Assembly (NCBI GenBank): GCA_046329555.1
Contig: JAXLUK010000001.1
Location: 1,116,001 to 1,180,000 of the forward strand
Length of the DNA stretch: 64,000 nt
Direction of reading: 5' to 3'
Source of the DNA: UBA1941 sp046329555
Lineage (GTDB): Bacteria > Bacteroidota > Bacteroidia > Chitinophagales > LD1
This document shows positions 53,401 to 60,984 of this stretch, in pieces (the first letter of the stretch is position 1; every line of letters starts with the position of its first letter). A program made the position numbers and the translations under genes. The notes beneath the pieces were generated by a model. That model saw only the letters and a list, made by a program, of their open reading frames with translations, searched no databases and was not told where the DNA came from.

Positions 53401-54026
53401 GGAACAAAAGTGGTACTGCCATCGATAGCCACAGTATATGGCCCAATACCACCGGTGCCGGTGAACGAGGCGGTGCCATCATTCGAGCCACAAGTGGCAG
53501 GGGTGGTTGAAATACTACTTGCAGAAACGCCTGAGCTGATACCGTTACTACTAGTAAGCTGAATGCCCGTACAAACATCACCAGCAAATCCATCAATCAT
53601 CAGGTAGTACGTTTGCCCGACTACTAATGGCGTTGCAGTAATCGAGAAACTAGTACTTCCAGCGCCATCGCAAACTACCGAAGTAAAGTTCTGACAATCC
53701 GGGCTCGACATGACCATTCCCTGAATGCCATCCCCATTGGCACATCCTGAAGCATTAAAAGTAAATGTTACGGAAGTAGCCGAGGCAGTAAACTGATAGA
53801 ATTGATTATTCTCAATAGAGCCGCAAAATGCTGTTGCCAAATTACCCGGCGTTTGGGAAGTAAGGCTTGAGTTGTTCGACCCAATACAGTTTCCTCCTCC
53901 AAGTAAGCACGCATTTATGAATGGCGCATTATTACAGAAATTATTGCCTACCAACTGGGTGGTACACTGCGCCCACCCATGGACCAAAAAAAGTGAGCAG
54001 ATTGCGAATGCGTATAGCTTCTTCAT
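49209..54026 (-). CDS. 1605-residue type B adhesin (gliding-motility C-terminal domain)
   Basis: This is a giant T9SS surface protein. A signal peptide (MKKLYAFAICSLFLVHGWAQ) precedes a PPC-like beta-sandwich (about 20-170), then SprB-like and Ig-like modules (SISTTPATCGSNDGTASFTG; about 170-430). A module containing PYNWDGHSNIIVEVCYDN (about 435-627) is shared with other proteins here. A nidogen-like module (about 727-909) follows, with FSFSTNGFITFNN and IAAYWDDL. Further Ig-like modules lead to the type B domain VMPTAFTPNGDGKND ... RIYNRWGEQVY. Residues from about 1187 on are almost identical to the neighbouring adhesin. Only 3 bases separate it from the 121-residue gene. Adhesion or gliding is the likely role; the ligand is unknown. 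Confidence 0.92.
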   Translation of the reverse strand: MKKLYAFAICSLFLVHGWAQCTTQLVGNNFCNNAPFINACLLGGGNCIGSNNSSLTSQTPGNLATAFCGSIENNQFYQFTASATSVTFTFNASGCANGDGIQGMVMSSPDCQNFTSVVCDGAGSTSFSITATPLVVGQTYYLMIDGFAGDVCTGIQLTSSNGISSGVSASSISTTPATCGSNDGTASFTGTGGIGPYTVAIDGSTTFVPATGVTGLSEGTHTYVIHDAFGCTGSGTFTIGVNKTVASADQNYCTGGGPVTLTATGGSLFHWRPLTGIISASPDSSSIQVAPSVTTTYVVTSNLPSPCKNKDTVVITNVSTFSASIAVSQDTICLHASTQITVSPTPLSEGPFTYNWKPANVLNDSTTSTVTATPFSDTKFTVTIVSASGCTVHDTADVFVRGVAPALSVFSTRDNLCLHDTVTLLPRTVFTDLVQCGVIPISNACLTPGPQPTVKLGTTTTGGTTATPFFGLWEGGHTQYIYRASELQAMGLYSGTFTTIGFYVTTKGSAANFNYNNFQIKMSCTTRDSLTGFVPGLPVVFQPQTIQTTTGLNTFDLTDPYNWDGHSNIIVEVCYDNTATTFDANDQVELSTFFNGASAYDFGDNVAGCNQLTPTITNSRPNTYFAMCNPAVNLTYNWTGVTPTPTSTLSDPNIANPVATVDRDQSYQLTVADGNCTASANVTVHVNPAVFINVRDTALCGGGAIDTAQLVVVQPNPSVPVCAPSYTVASTPYATIAPTGATTSITTTGGNDDGYANNLAIPFPFQFYCNTYNTFSFSTNGFITFNNLTSSPFGNVAIPNNGTPNNYIAAYWDDLVTATRDYFTVGTAPNRILVVRWVNARLFGGSATFNAEIHLYEGSNQVETMISAFNAGTGTKTIGVENATGTAGTPAPGRNNVTTAITANEGWRFTPQTTGLSITGIQWNPTATIIGSSTDDTATMFTTVTQDYGVEVTFSNGCISRDTGRVTIGNFPFIGVTATPDSICVGGSSQLAFNGTGAISYQWSPAASLNDSTLAGPTATPLSTTTYSVTATNNQGCTVSGSANVVVRTHAPISLNGPFTVCYNNTAPLSPNGGPYNSFNWYDIAQSAVLSTDPSFDAAPGSSYYVDVNDGYCVYRSDTADVLAFPAPVVTVGPDTSICPGDSVLLTATAGFVTYTWNASTSNANTAMVQSPGNYFLTITDANNCTYYSDTAVVGFYNVVRPLVTPSVSNLCPGDSALLMASSGYSNILWNTTSTATSFYTSVAGSYWYSARDVHTCLVQSDTAQVNQKPLPVIDFAVPKNPICSTDTIVIDAGQEAGVLYTWQPGSVSGATLTVNQSGTYSVRADLNGCIKDSSVTIGGLASPVLSLPSVTNRCSCDTGATISVTVVSGTPTSYQWSGNAGSVGNVNQIVANQSGVYTVTALDGNNCSAVASGAVNLYCLTAGITLSNPADTAIFIGDSAQLTAVSSYTNDVHYVWSPAGSVSQTEGLQTATLSDSTLQYRLEVMDTVHGCRAFDTLTVLVRSEGRFVMPTAFTPNGDGKNDRMYPVLNGGSNSAAKVTLFRIYNRWGEQVYNSPEAPGWDGTTGGQAQPSETYTYLIQVEVPKAGKPNEKETLTAKGSFLLWR

Positions 54027-54029
54027 AGT

Positions 54030-54395
54030 CTATTGACCAAGTGTTTTTTTGAATTGATTTCTTTCTAATGCCAGACGCTCAACAACGGCAGCATCTTCAT
54101 TTACTGTTTGGGTAGATATTGGATTACTTGATTGGGTTAGAAGCAGGCTACGTATTTGCTGCTCGGTAATTGCAGCTTTGGTACAAATTACGAGCTTGTG
54201 CTCCTTTTCAAGATTACTGATGTGATAAATTCCTGCTACGGAATATATTGAACGCTGCAGAGAAATCCACTCTTTATCTGTCAACGATTTTTCACAAGCT
54301 ACATTAAAATAATTAACCATCATTCTGCTTTGTTGCGCCATCGCCGCTAAAAAAAAGCCCAGAACTGAAAGCGTTAGAACCAGTTTCCTCTTCAT
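54030..54395 (-). CDS. 121-residue secreted protein between the two adhesin genes
   Basis: This is a small exported protein. From the ATG at 54395 there is a signal peptide (MKRKLVLTLSVLGFFLAAMAQ), then a mature chain of 100 residues. A beta-alpha-beta pattern (MMVNYFNVACEKSLTDKEW, YSVAGIYHISNLEKEHKLVI, AITEQQIRSLLL) recalls the ferredoxin-like heavy-metal-associated fold, but without a CxxC metal site. The C-terminus is charged and helical. No family is recognised. It lies 35 bases after one adhesin gene and 3 bases before the other, so it is co-transcribed and may be a chaperone, an adaptor or a bound accessory protein. Confidence 0.75.
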   Translation of the reverse strand: MKRKLVLTLSVLGFFLAAMAQQSRMMVNYFNVACEKSLTDKEWISLQRSIYSVAGIYHISNLEKEHKLVICTKAAITEQQIRSLLLTQSSNPISTQTVNEDAAVVERLALERNQFKKTLGQ

Positions 54396-54422
54396 GTTAT
54401 GCCTATATTTCGAGTTAATATT

Positions 54423-55690
54423 ACAAATTTTTATCTCCACAACAGGAATGAACCTTTGGCCGTCAATGTCTCCTTCTCATTCGGTTTACCTGCCTTCGGC
54501 ACTTCCACCTGTATCAAATAGGTGTACGTCTCACTTGGCTGCGCCTGACCGCCCGTAGTGCCATCCCAACCCGGTGCCTCAGGGCTGTTGTAAACCTGCT
54601 CGCCCCAGCGGTTGTATATCCTGAACAAGGTCACCTTAGCCGCTGAATTACTTCCGCCGTTCAACACCGGATACATCCGATCATTCTTCCCATCCCCATT
54701 CGGTGTAAACGCCGTTGGCATCACAAAACGACCCTCCGATCTAACCAATACCGTCAGCGTGTCAAAAGCACGGCAACCATGTACCGTATCCATCACTTCC
54801 AGGCGGTATTGAAGCGTACTGTCACTCAACGTCGCCGTCTGCAATCCTTCCGTTTGACTTACTGAACCCGAAGGGCTCCATACATAATGTACATCATTCG
54901 TATAACTACTTACTGCCGTTAATTGTGCGCTATCACCTATAAATATCGCCGTGTCGGCTGGATTCGATAGCGTTATGCCTGCCGTCAAACAATACAAATT
55001 AACTGCCCCGCTCGCTACCGCTGAACAATTATTCCCATCCAGCGCCGTTACCGTATACACCCCGCTTTGGTTCGCCACTATCTGATTCACATTGCCTACA
55101 CTACCAGCATTACCCGACCACTGATAGCTAGTTGGTGTTCCTGAAACTACTGTCACACTTATGGTTGCGCCAGTATCGCAACTGCACCGGTTCGTTACTG
55201 ATGGTAAGCTAAGAACTGGCGAGGCCAAGCCTCCTATCGTTACACTGGAATCCTTAATACATCCATTCAAATCAGCTCGAACACTATATGTACCCGATTG
55301 ATTTACCGTTAACGTTGCGCCGCTCACCGAGCCCGGTTGCCAGGTATACAATACCCCCGTCTGCTGACCAGCATCTATCACTATCGTATCTGTACTACAT
55401 ATCGGATTCTTTGGAACCGCAAAATCTATAACCGGTAATGGCTTCTGATTCACCTGAGCCGTGTCTGACTGTACCAAACAAGTATGCACATCGCGTGCGC
55501 TATACCAGTACGAGCCCGCAACACTTGTATAGAATGACGTTGCCGTGCTGGTGGTATTCCACAAAATATTGCTGTACCCACTTGATGCCATCAACAATGC
55601 TGAATCTCCCGGGCATAAGTTCGATACCGACGGCGTTACCAACGGGCGCACGACATTATAAAATCCTACTACCGCCGTATCGGAGTAATA
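54423..55690. repeat. proximal copy of the 1268-bp near-identical block
   Basis: This is the partner of 49201-50468. It codes for the last 420 residues of the 1755-residue adhesin, including Ig-like modules and the whole type B sorting domain. The direct orientation means that recombination between copies would excise 5222 bp. Confidence 0.95.
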
Positions 55691-58600
55691 CAAACAATTA
55701 CCGCCAGCTGTCACTGTAACGAAGTAACTACCTGGCGACTGAACCATAGCCGTATTACTCGTGCTGGTTGATGCGTTCCATTGGTAAGAGGAAAACCCTG
55801 GAGTTACCGTTAACAAAACCGAATCACCCGGACAAATAGTAGTATCAGGGCCAACCGTAATTACGGGAGCCACTATTGCAGTAACAACTGCGGTATCTGA
55901 CCGGTAGGTACATAAACCATCACTTACTTCTACGAAATAACTATTCCCCGGAAGACCAAAATAAATCGGGTTGCTACTGATAGGATTTGTTTGATTCAAA
56001 TCATGCCAGCTAAATGAGGTGTATGGCGCACCAGTAGGAGCGAGACTGGCAGAGTCGCTATAGCAAATAGTGTAGGGCCCTCCTAAATTTATGGCTCCAT
56101 GTGTTCTCACATTCACCTGAGTGGTTCCAGAAACTGTACATCCCTGGTTGTTGGTTGCAGTAACGGAGTACATCGTAGTACTCATCGGATTAGCCGAAGG
56201 ACCCGCTACTGTTGAGTCGTTGAGACTAGCGGCCGGGCTCCACTGGTAACTCACCGCTCCGGTACCGTTGAAAGCGAGTTGGCTACTTCCTCCAGGGCAA
56301 ATAGTGTCAGGCGTAGCTGTAATGCCAACAAAAGGGAAGTTACCAATAGTTACCCGGCCTGTATCACGTGTTACACAACCATTACTAAAGGTAACGGCCA
56401 CTTCATAATCCTGGGTAACCGGTGTAAACATAGTTGCGGTATCATCGGTACTAGTGCCGATGATAGTAGCAGTAGGAGACCATTGGTAACCGGAAATTGT
56501 AATACCCTGAGTTTTGGGGGTAAATCGCCAACCCATACTTGAAGTAACAGCGGCACCCACATTATTCCAACCCGGAGCCGGCGTACCAACTGAGCCAGTA
56601 GCGTTTTCAACTCCAACAGTTTTTGTTCCGGTATTGGCAACGGCGGAAACGAAGGTTTCTATGAGATTACTTCCCTCATAAAGATGTACTTCAGCATTAA
56701 AGGTGCCGCCACCGGTAAAGAAAGTTGCATTATTCCATCTAACTACAAAAACACGATTCGGTGCTGTTCCAGAAGTAAAGTAATCTCGGTTTGCTGTGAC
56801 TAAATCATCCCAAAGCACTGCAACAATATTATTAGGCGTTGCCGTATTGGGGATGGTAGTATTACTAAATGAACTGGTATTTAGGTTCCCGAAAGAGATA
56901 AAGCCATTGGTTGAAAAACTAAGGGTATTGTAGCCAGTACAATAAAAATTGAATGTGAAAGGAATAGGAAGGTTGTTTGCATAGCCATCATCATTGGTTC
57001 CGGTCACAGTTATGTTGGTAGTTGCGCCTGATGGGGTTATTGTAGCATAAGGTATGGATTGAACATTATAATCAGCTACACATGTTTGAGGGGCTGGATT
57101 TGGCTGTATGGCTATTAACCGCGCTGTATCCGCTCCGGCGCCGCCACAAAGTGATGTGTCACGAACTGTAATTACTACGCCTGGGTTTACATGAACCGTT
57201 ACGTTAGCACTATTGGTACAATTACCATCTGCAATAACTAAATGATATGTCTGATCCTGTGATACTGTAGCAATCGGATTTTGTACGGTTGGATCATCAA
57301 GTGTACTGATTGCAGTAGGCGATACCGCCGTCCAGGTGTAACTTAAATTAGTGGCCGGATTACACATCGCAAAATAGGTGTTCGGACGATCCGGATAAAT
57401 GGTTGGCCCGGTAAGGTTGCATCCCGGCGTTGCATCATTTAACCGGAATGCTGATGCTCCGGCAAATGCCGCCGAGGTTTCAACCGCATCATTCAAACTC
57501 CAGTTAGTTAAGGCTGTGTTATCATAGCATACCTCTACGATAACATTCGAAGATCCATCCCAGTTGTAAGGGTCCGTTAAATCAAATGTGTTTAATCCTG
57601 CAACACTTTGAATAGTTTGAGGTTGATATACCACAGTAAGGTTAGGAACATAATCTGTAAGTGCCGTTAAACTGGTGCAGCCCATTTTAATTGTAAATCC
57701 ATTGAAGTTCCAGGTTGCAGCACTGGATTTAGTGGAAACATAGAAACCGACTGTCGTAAAAGTTCCGCTATAAAGACCCATGGCCTGCAATTCGCTGGCT
57801 CTGTAGAGATATTGCGCACGAATGCCATGCCAATCACCCAGAAATGGCGAGAGCGCGGTAGATCCCGCTGTTGATGAACCCACTTTTACCGTTGGCTGAG
57901 GCCCCGGAGTTAAACAAGCGTTCGCTAATGGAATAACACCGCAGTTTACCAAATCTGTAAACAATGGGCGAGGCACCAAGGTTACTGTATCGTTGATACA
58001 CAATAAATCACGTGACGGAACCACTGAAAGAGCGGGAGCATTACCTCTAACGTAGATTCGGTGCGTGGTGGTCACCCTGCATCCTGAGGCTGCCGTAACA
58101 TCTACATAATACAGTGTATCTGTGGTTGGATGAACTGTAATCGTTGGATGTGTTGGCGAGTCAACAATTGTTGTTGGATACCACTGATATTGAAAAGGGC
58201 CGACAGCACTTGGAGACGCTGATACCGTTAGCGTTGTGTTTGCATGAAGACAAATCGTATCTGAGGCTGCCGAGACGGTAACATTGAAACCTGGAACTAC
58301 AGTAATATGAATGCTATCAACTGCAATACATCCCGGTTTTGCTGCCGTCACTTTATACCACCCCGACATATTCAAAGTCATGTTAACGAGGTTCTGATAT
58401 TGCCCTATAGCACTAAAACCATTAGGCCCGGTCCAGGTATATGTTGCTCCGGCCACAGGGGTTGTTTTTAACTGTGTTCGTCCGCCTTGACACACCACAG
58501 TATCTGCTGACGGAATGGTATAGCATATGCACGGAGAAGCCGAGGTAAAAGACTTGGAATAGGTACATAATGGGTTAGAAGAAAAGGTTGCGGTGATGAC

Positions 58601-59698
58601 GCAGTTACCTCCAGTAGCGGTCACTCCGGGAATAACAAATGGAATGGTATCTGAAGCCACTGGCATCGGGATAGACAAGGTGTCGATTCCGCCACAGGAA
58701 ACAGTCAACTTCATCACTCCGCTGGTTGGCCGGTTGCGCGCAACCACGTAACCTATCAACGAATCAGTATTGTTTGCCGGGTTACATGGTGTACTTTGTG
58801 TAAAAATATTGACCACATTACAGCCAATATTACAGTTGGTAGTTGCTGTTGATCCCGCTCCTTGTGCCAACGTAATAGTAGATGGTTGATTGGAAAAATT
58901 GGTAATTAAAATAAGGTAATATTGTCCGGCCACTACTGGTATCGTTACGGTTTCCTGGTTAGAGGCCGAGTAACTACAATCTAGAACGTTAGAAGTACTG
59001 TATTGAGAGCACATCGCGGTTGCACTGGCAAACGGTCCCCAAACCAGAAAATCAACGTCACGGGAAGCTGTGGAATCGAATCCTGTTAGATTGTAAACAA
59101 TCGTTCCCGTTGAAGCCGCCTGAATATACAACCAAACAGGATTCGGAGAGGTAGATAAGCAATCGTAGGCCGACGAGAAAGCCGGTTGATTTGTGCCATA
59201 ATTAGCAGAATACACCAATGGCGTATTGGTACAAATAGGAGTTGCTAAAGCACAGGTGGTATCAGATGGATGCGGTGGCGGTAGATTGATACAATTCACA
59301 TTCGCCGACCATCCGGCACTAACACCTGAACTATCAGAGGTAAAAATAATAGTGATACATCCGCTGAAATTATAAGAATTAATCGTTCCGGGGCTGTTGC
59401 TACCGGTGTATGCTCCTATAAGCGGCGCAGACGTGTTATCGCCATCGTATATGTACATGAAATCCCAGTTGTTTTCCAAATCAAACTGAGTAAAACTTAA
59501 CTGAATTTGCTTGCCGGCGGTAGAAGGGCAAAAGGTTACAGAATCTCGCATGTTATTTCCGTAGTTCAATCCACCGCCGCCATTATCGAAAAAAGATCCG
59601 CTACAAGTACTAATCACACCTAAACCACCCATGGTGTAGGTTTGTGAATCTGCCGAGAGCGCTAAGAACAATGCAAAAGCAAGTAAAAATTTTTTCAT
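54431..59698 (-). CDS. 1755-residue type B adhesin with N-terminal CUB-like domain
   Basis: This is a giant T9SS surface protein, a paralogue of the next gene. A signal peptide (MKKFLLAFALFLALSADSQ) is followed by a CUB-like domain (about 20-133; IQLSFTQFDLENNWDFMYIY, CITIIFTSDSSGVSAGW). A region of about 140-280 (DVDFLVWGPF, GQYYLILITNFS) resembles domains that open other Bacteroidota adhesins. Ig-like modules lead to the WDGSSNVIVEVCYDN module (about 588-778) and the nidogen-like module (about 876-1059; LSFSTNGFISFGN, VAVLWDDL). The last 420 residues hold Ig-like modules and the type B domain and are almost identical to its neighbour. It follows the 125-residue gene after 12 bases. Confidence 0.92.
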   Translation of the reverse strand: MKKFLLAFALFLALSADSQTYTMGGLGVISTCSGSFFDNGGGGLNYGNNMRDSVTFCPSTAGKQIQLSFTQFDLENNWDFMYIYDGDNTSAPLIGAYTGSNSPGTINSYNFSGCITIIFTSDSSGVSAGWSANVNCINLPPPHPSDTTCALATPICTNTPLVYSANYGTNQPAFSSAYDCLSTSPNPVWLYIQAASTGTIVYNLTGFDSTASRDVDFLVWGPFASATAMCSQYSTSNVLDCSYSASNQETVTIPVVAGQYYLILITNFSNQPSTITLAQGAGSTATTNCNIGCNVVNIFTQSTPCNPANNTDSLIGYVVARNRPTSGVMKLTVSCGGIDTLSIPMPVASDTIPFVIPGVTATGGNCVITATFSSNPLCTYSKSFTSASPCICYTIPSADTVVCQGGRTQLKTTPVAGATYTWTGPNGFSAIGQYQNLVNMTLNMSGWYKVTAAKPGCIAVDSIHITVVPGFNVTVSAASDTICLHANTTLTVSASPSAVGPFQYQWYPTTIVDSPTHPTITVHPTTDTLYYVDVTAASGCRVTTTHRIYVRGNAPALSVVPSRDLLCINDTVTLVPRPLFTDLVNCGVIPLANACLTPGPQPTVKVGSSTAGSTALSPFLGDWHGIRAQYLYRASELQAMGLYSGTFTTVGFYVSTKSSAATWNFNGFTIKMGCTSLTALTDYVPNLTVVYQPQTIQSVAGLNTFDLTDPYNWDGSSNVIVEVCYDNTALTNWSLNDAVETSAAFAGASAFRLNDATPGCNLTGPTIYPDRPNTYFAMCNPATNLSYTWTAVSPTAISTLDDPTVQNPIATVSQDQTYHLVIADGNCTNSANVTVHVNPGVVITVRDTSLCGGAGADTARLIAIQPNPAPQTCVADYNVQSIPYATITPSGATTNITVTGTNDDGYANNLPIPFTFNFYCTGYNTLSFSTNGFISFGNLNTSSFSNTTIPNTATPNNIVAVLWDDLVTANRDYFTSGTAPNRVFVVRWNNATFFTGGGTFNAEVHLYEGSNLIETFVSAVANTGTKTVGVENATGSVGTPAPGWNNVGAAVTSSMGWRFTPKTQGITISGYQWSPTATIIGTSTDDTATMFTPVTQDYEVAVTFSNGCVTRDTGRVTIGNFPFVGITATPDTICPGGSSQLAFNGTGAVSYQWSPAASLNDSTVAGPSANPMSTTMYSVTATNNQGCTVSGTTQVNVRTHGAINLGGPYTICYSDSASLAPTGAPYTSFSWHDLNQTNPISSNPIYFGLPGNSYFVEVSDGLCTYRSDTAVVTAIVAPVITVGPDTTICPGDSVLLTVTPGFSSYQWNASTSTSNTAMVQSPGSYFVTVTAGGNCLYYSDTAVVGFYNVVRPLVTPSVSNLCPGDSALLMASSGYSNILWNTTSTATSFYTSVAGSYWYSARDVHTCLVQSDTAQVNQKPLPVIDFAVPKNPICSTDTIVIDAGQQTGVLYTWQPGSVSGATLTVNQSGTYSVRADLNGCIKDSSVTIGGLASPVLSLPSVTNRCSCDTGATISVTVVSGTPTSYQWSGNAGSVGNVNQIVANQSGVYTVTALDGNNCSAVASGAVNLYCLTAGITLSNPADTAIFIGDSAQLTAVSSYTNDVHYVWSPSGSVSQTEGLQTATLSDSTLQYRLEVMDTVHGCRAFDTLTVLVRSEGRFVMPTAFTPNGDGKNDRMYPVLNGGSNSAAKVTLFRIYNRWGEQVYNSPEAPGWDGTTGGQAQPSETYTYLIQVEVPKAGKPNEKETLTAKGSFLLWR

Positions 59699-59710
59699 AA
59701 ATGCAGTAAG

Positions 59711-60088
59711 TTATGGGTTATTAATTCTTGAACCGGCTGGCTTCAGCACACCTTGTGGCAGAAAATAATGAAACACGGGATCTTGCTTCTCTCGAAGAAT
59801 ATCTTTGTTCAGAGGACTCACTGGCTTGCCAAACTTCTGACGTAACTCATTGGCTGAGAAGAGCTCAACTCGAAACAATTCCGCTGATTCGGGAAATTCT
59901 ATGAAGATATTGCGACGAACCTGAACCAGCCGATATTGATCAAGTATGATAGATGATAGCCCTTTAACACAACGCTGATCTTGCACCTCAATACCCTTCT
60001 CATTAAAAACCCGGTATTGTTGCTTGCCTTGGGCCGATGCCTGTACGCATACCGCCAGCAACATCATTGATAGAAACCAATGTCTCAT
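59711..60088 (-). CDS. 125-residue secreted protein, first gene of the adhesin operon
   Basis: This is a small exported protein with a signal peptide (MRHWFLSMMLLAVCVQASAQ). The mature part (about 105 residues) is rich in beta and charged residues: YRVFNEKGIEVQDQRCVKGL, YRLVQVRRNIFIEFPESAEL and FSANELRQKFGKPVSPLNKD. A single Cys is present. I recognise no family, and it is not clearly related to the 121-residue protein that sits in the same place before the other adhesin. A strong promoter element at 60137-60144 precedes it. Confidence 0.7.
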   Translation of the reverse strand: MRHWFLSMMLLAVCVQASAQGKQQYRVFNEKGIEVQDQRCVKGLSSIILDQYRLVQVRRNIFIEFPESAELFRVELFSANELRQKFGKPVSPLNKDILREKQDPVFHYFLPQGVLKPAGSRINNP

Positions 60089-60136
60089 ATTCTTATTGTT
60101 AAAATCTTAAAACCCCCTAAAAAATGTCAAACTATG

Positions 60137-60144
60137 CAAATTTA
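60137..60144 (-). promoter_or_regulatory. -7 promoter element (TAAATTTG) of the adhesin operon
   Basis: On the minus strand TAAATTTG matches TAnnTTTG exactly and is followed by C. The leader to the start at 60088 would be about 40 bases. A perfect 10-bp palindrome, GGAATATTCC (60164-60173), lies 20 bases upstream, near the -33 region, and could be an operator. Confidence 0.65.
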
Positions 60145-60214
60145 TCATTCCAAAATGAACTTTTCGGAATATTCCAACAGCGATAGACGAGAAGTTTGGC
60201 ATACAAGTTGCATG

Positions 60215-60244
60215 TTGAAAACACGCGAAAAAACGTTACTTTCG
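60215..60244 (+). promoter_or_regulatory. Bacteroidota promoter for the EGF-like lipoprotein
   Basis: TTG at 60215-60217 (-33), then 19 bases, then TACTTTCG at 60237-60244 (-7, one base from TAnnTTTG). The leader to the ATG at 60274 is about 20-25 bases. It is back to back with the adhesin operon promoter. Confidence 0.65.
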
Positions 60245-60273
60245 CAGCGAATTTTTTAACCAAATAAAAAAAC

Positions 60274-60726
60274 ATGAAAAAAGTATTCAGCTACTTAACC
60301 GCGGGCCTTTTGACGGCTACCCTGTTCACCACCCAATCTTGTACTAAAACTTGTGATGCTGGCTATGAAGGCTCTGATTGCAAAACAGAATCACGCGCAA
60401 AATTCTATAAAGTTTGGGCTGCTACCGAAACTAAATCCGGTACAACTACTCCTTCAACCTTCAGCGTAACCGTAGGTTCTGGAAGCACTACCGATGTAAC
60501 CAAAATCAGCATCGCTAATTTCGCTGGTGTTTTCGTAAACCCAGTAACTGCTACAGTTGATGGTGATAAGTTCACTATTCCAACTCAAAATCCAGATGCC
60601 GACCGTTACACCATCGTTTCTGGAACAGGCACGTACAATACCTCTACCAAGAAAGTTGCTATTGACTGGACCTTACGCAACGATACCACTTCGGTTACTT
60701 CTAACTGGACTGGTACTTGGCAATAG
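60274..60726 (+). CDS. lipoprotein with EGF-like CxxGYEGxDC motif
   Basis: This is a 150-residue predicted lipoprotein. The signal peptide (MKKVFSYLTAGLLTATLFTT) ends at a Cys near residue 23. Directly behind it is the EGF-like stretch KTCDAGYEGSDCKTES, then a beta-rich domain (FYKVWAATETKSGTTTPSTF ... VTSNWTGTW). Proteins with a CDPGYEG-x-DC motif right after the lipid anchor are common in Bacteroidota and have no known function. It is divergent from the adhesin operon and ends at its own terminator. Confidence 0.8.
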   Translation: MKKVFSYLTAGLLTATLFTTQSCTKTCDAGYEGSDCKTESRAKFYKVWAATETKSGTTTPSTFSVTVGSGSTTDVTKISIANFAGVFVNPVTATVDGDKFTIPTQNPDADRYTIVSGTGTYNTSTKKVAIDWTLRNDTTSVTSNWTGTWQ

Positions 60727-60750
60727 TCAGCAATCAACCTTAACAAAAAA

Positions 60751-60782
60751 AACCGCTGCAATATTTGTAGCGGTTTTTTTTA
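60751..60782 (+). terminator. terminator after the EGF-like lipoprotein gene
   Basis: AACCGCTGCA and TGTAGCGGTT form a 10-bp stem with one wobble, followed by TTTTTT. The region 60786-60930 contains nothing else I can identify. Confidence 0.85.
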
Positions 60783-60931
60783 TTGCTTGAAAACACCATC
60801 AAGCTTGCGTGCAAATAATCATTCAACAGAGCGGCTATTACTTCTAATCATATTTAAAGAAGTTCACCCCAATATTAAAGGAAAAGCAATTCAGCGTTAC
60901 CCTATAATACCCTTTCTGTTCCACGTATACC

Positions 60932-60966
60932 AAAAAAAAGCCATTCCGTAAACGGAATGGCTTTTT
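60932..60966 (-). terminator. terminator of the two small lipoprotein genes (probably bidirectional)
   Basis: AAAAGCCATTCCGT and ACGGAATGGCTTTT form a perfect stem of at least 13 bp, with T-runs on both strands. It lies 19 bases after the 155-residue lipoprotein gene. Confidence 0.85.
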
Positions 60967-60984
60967 CATATAGCTGACTAAGAA

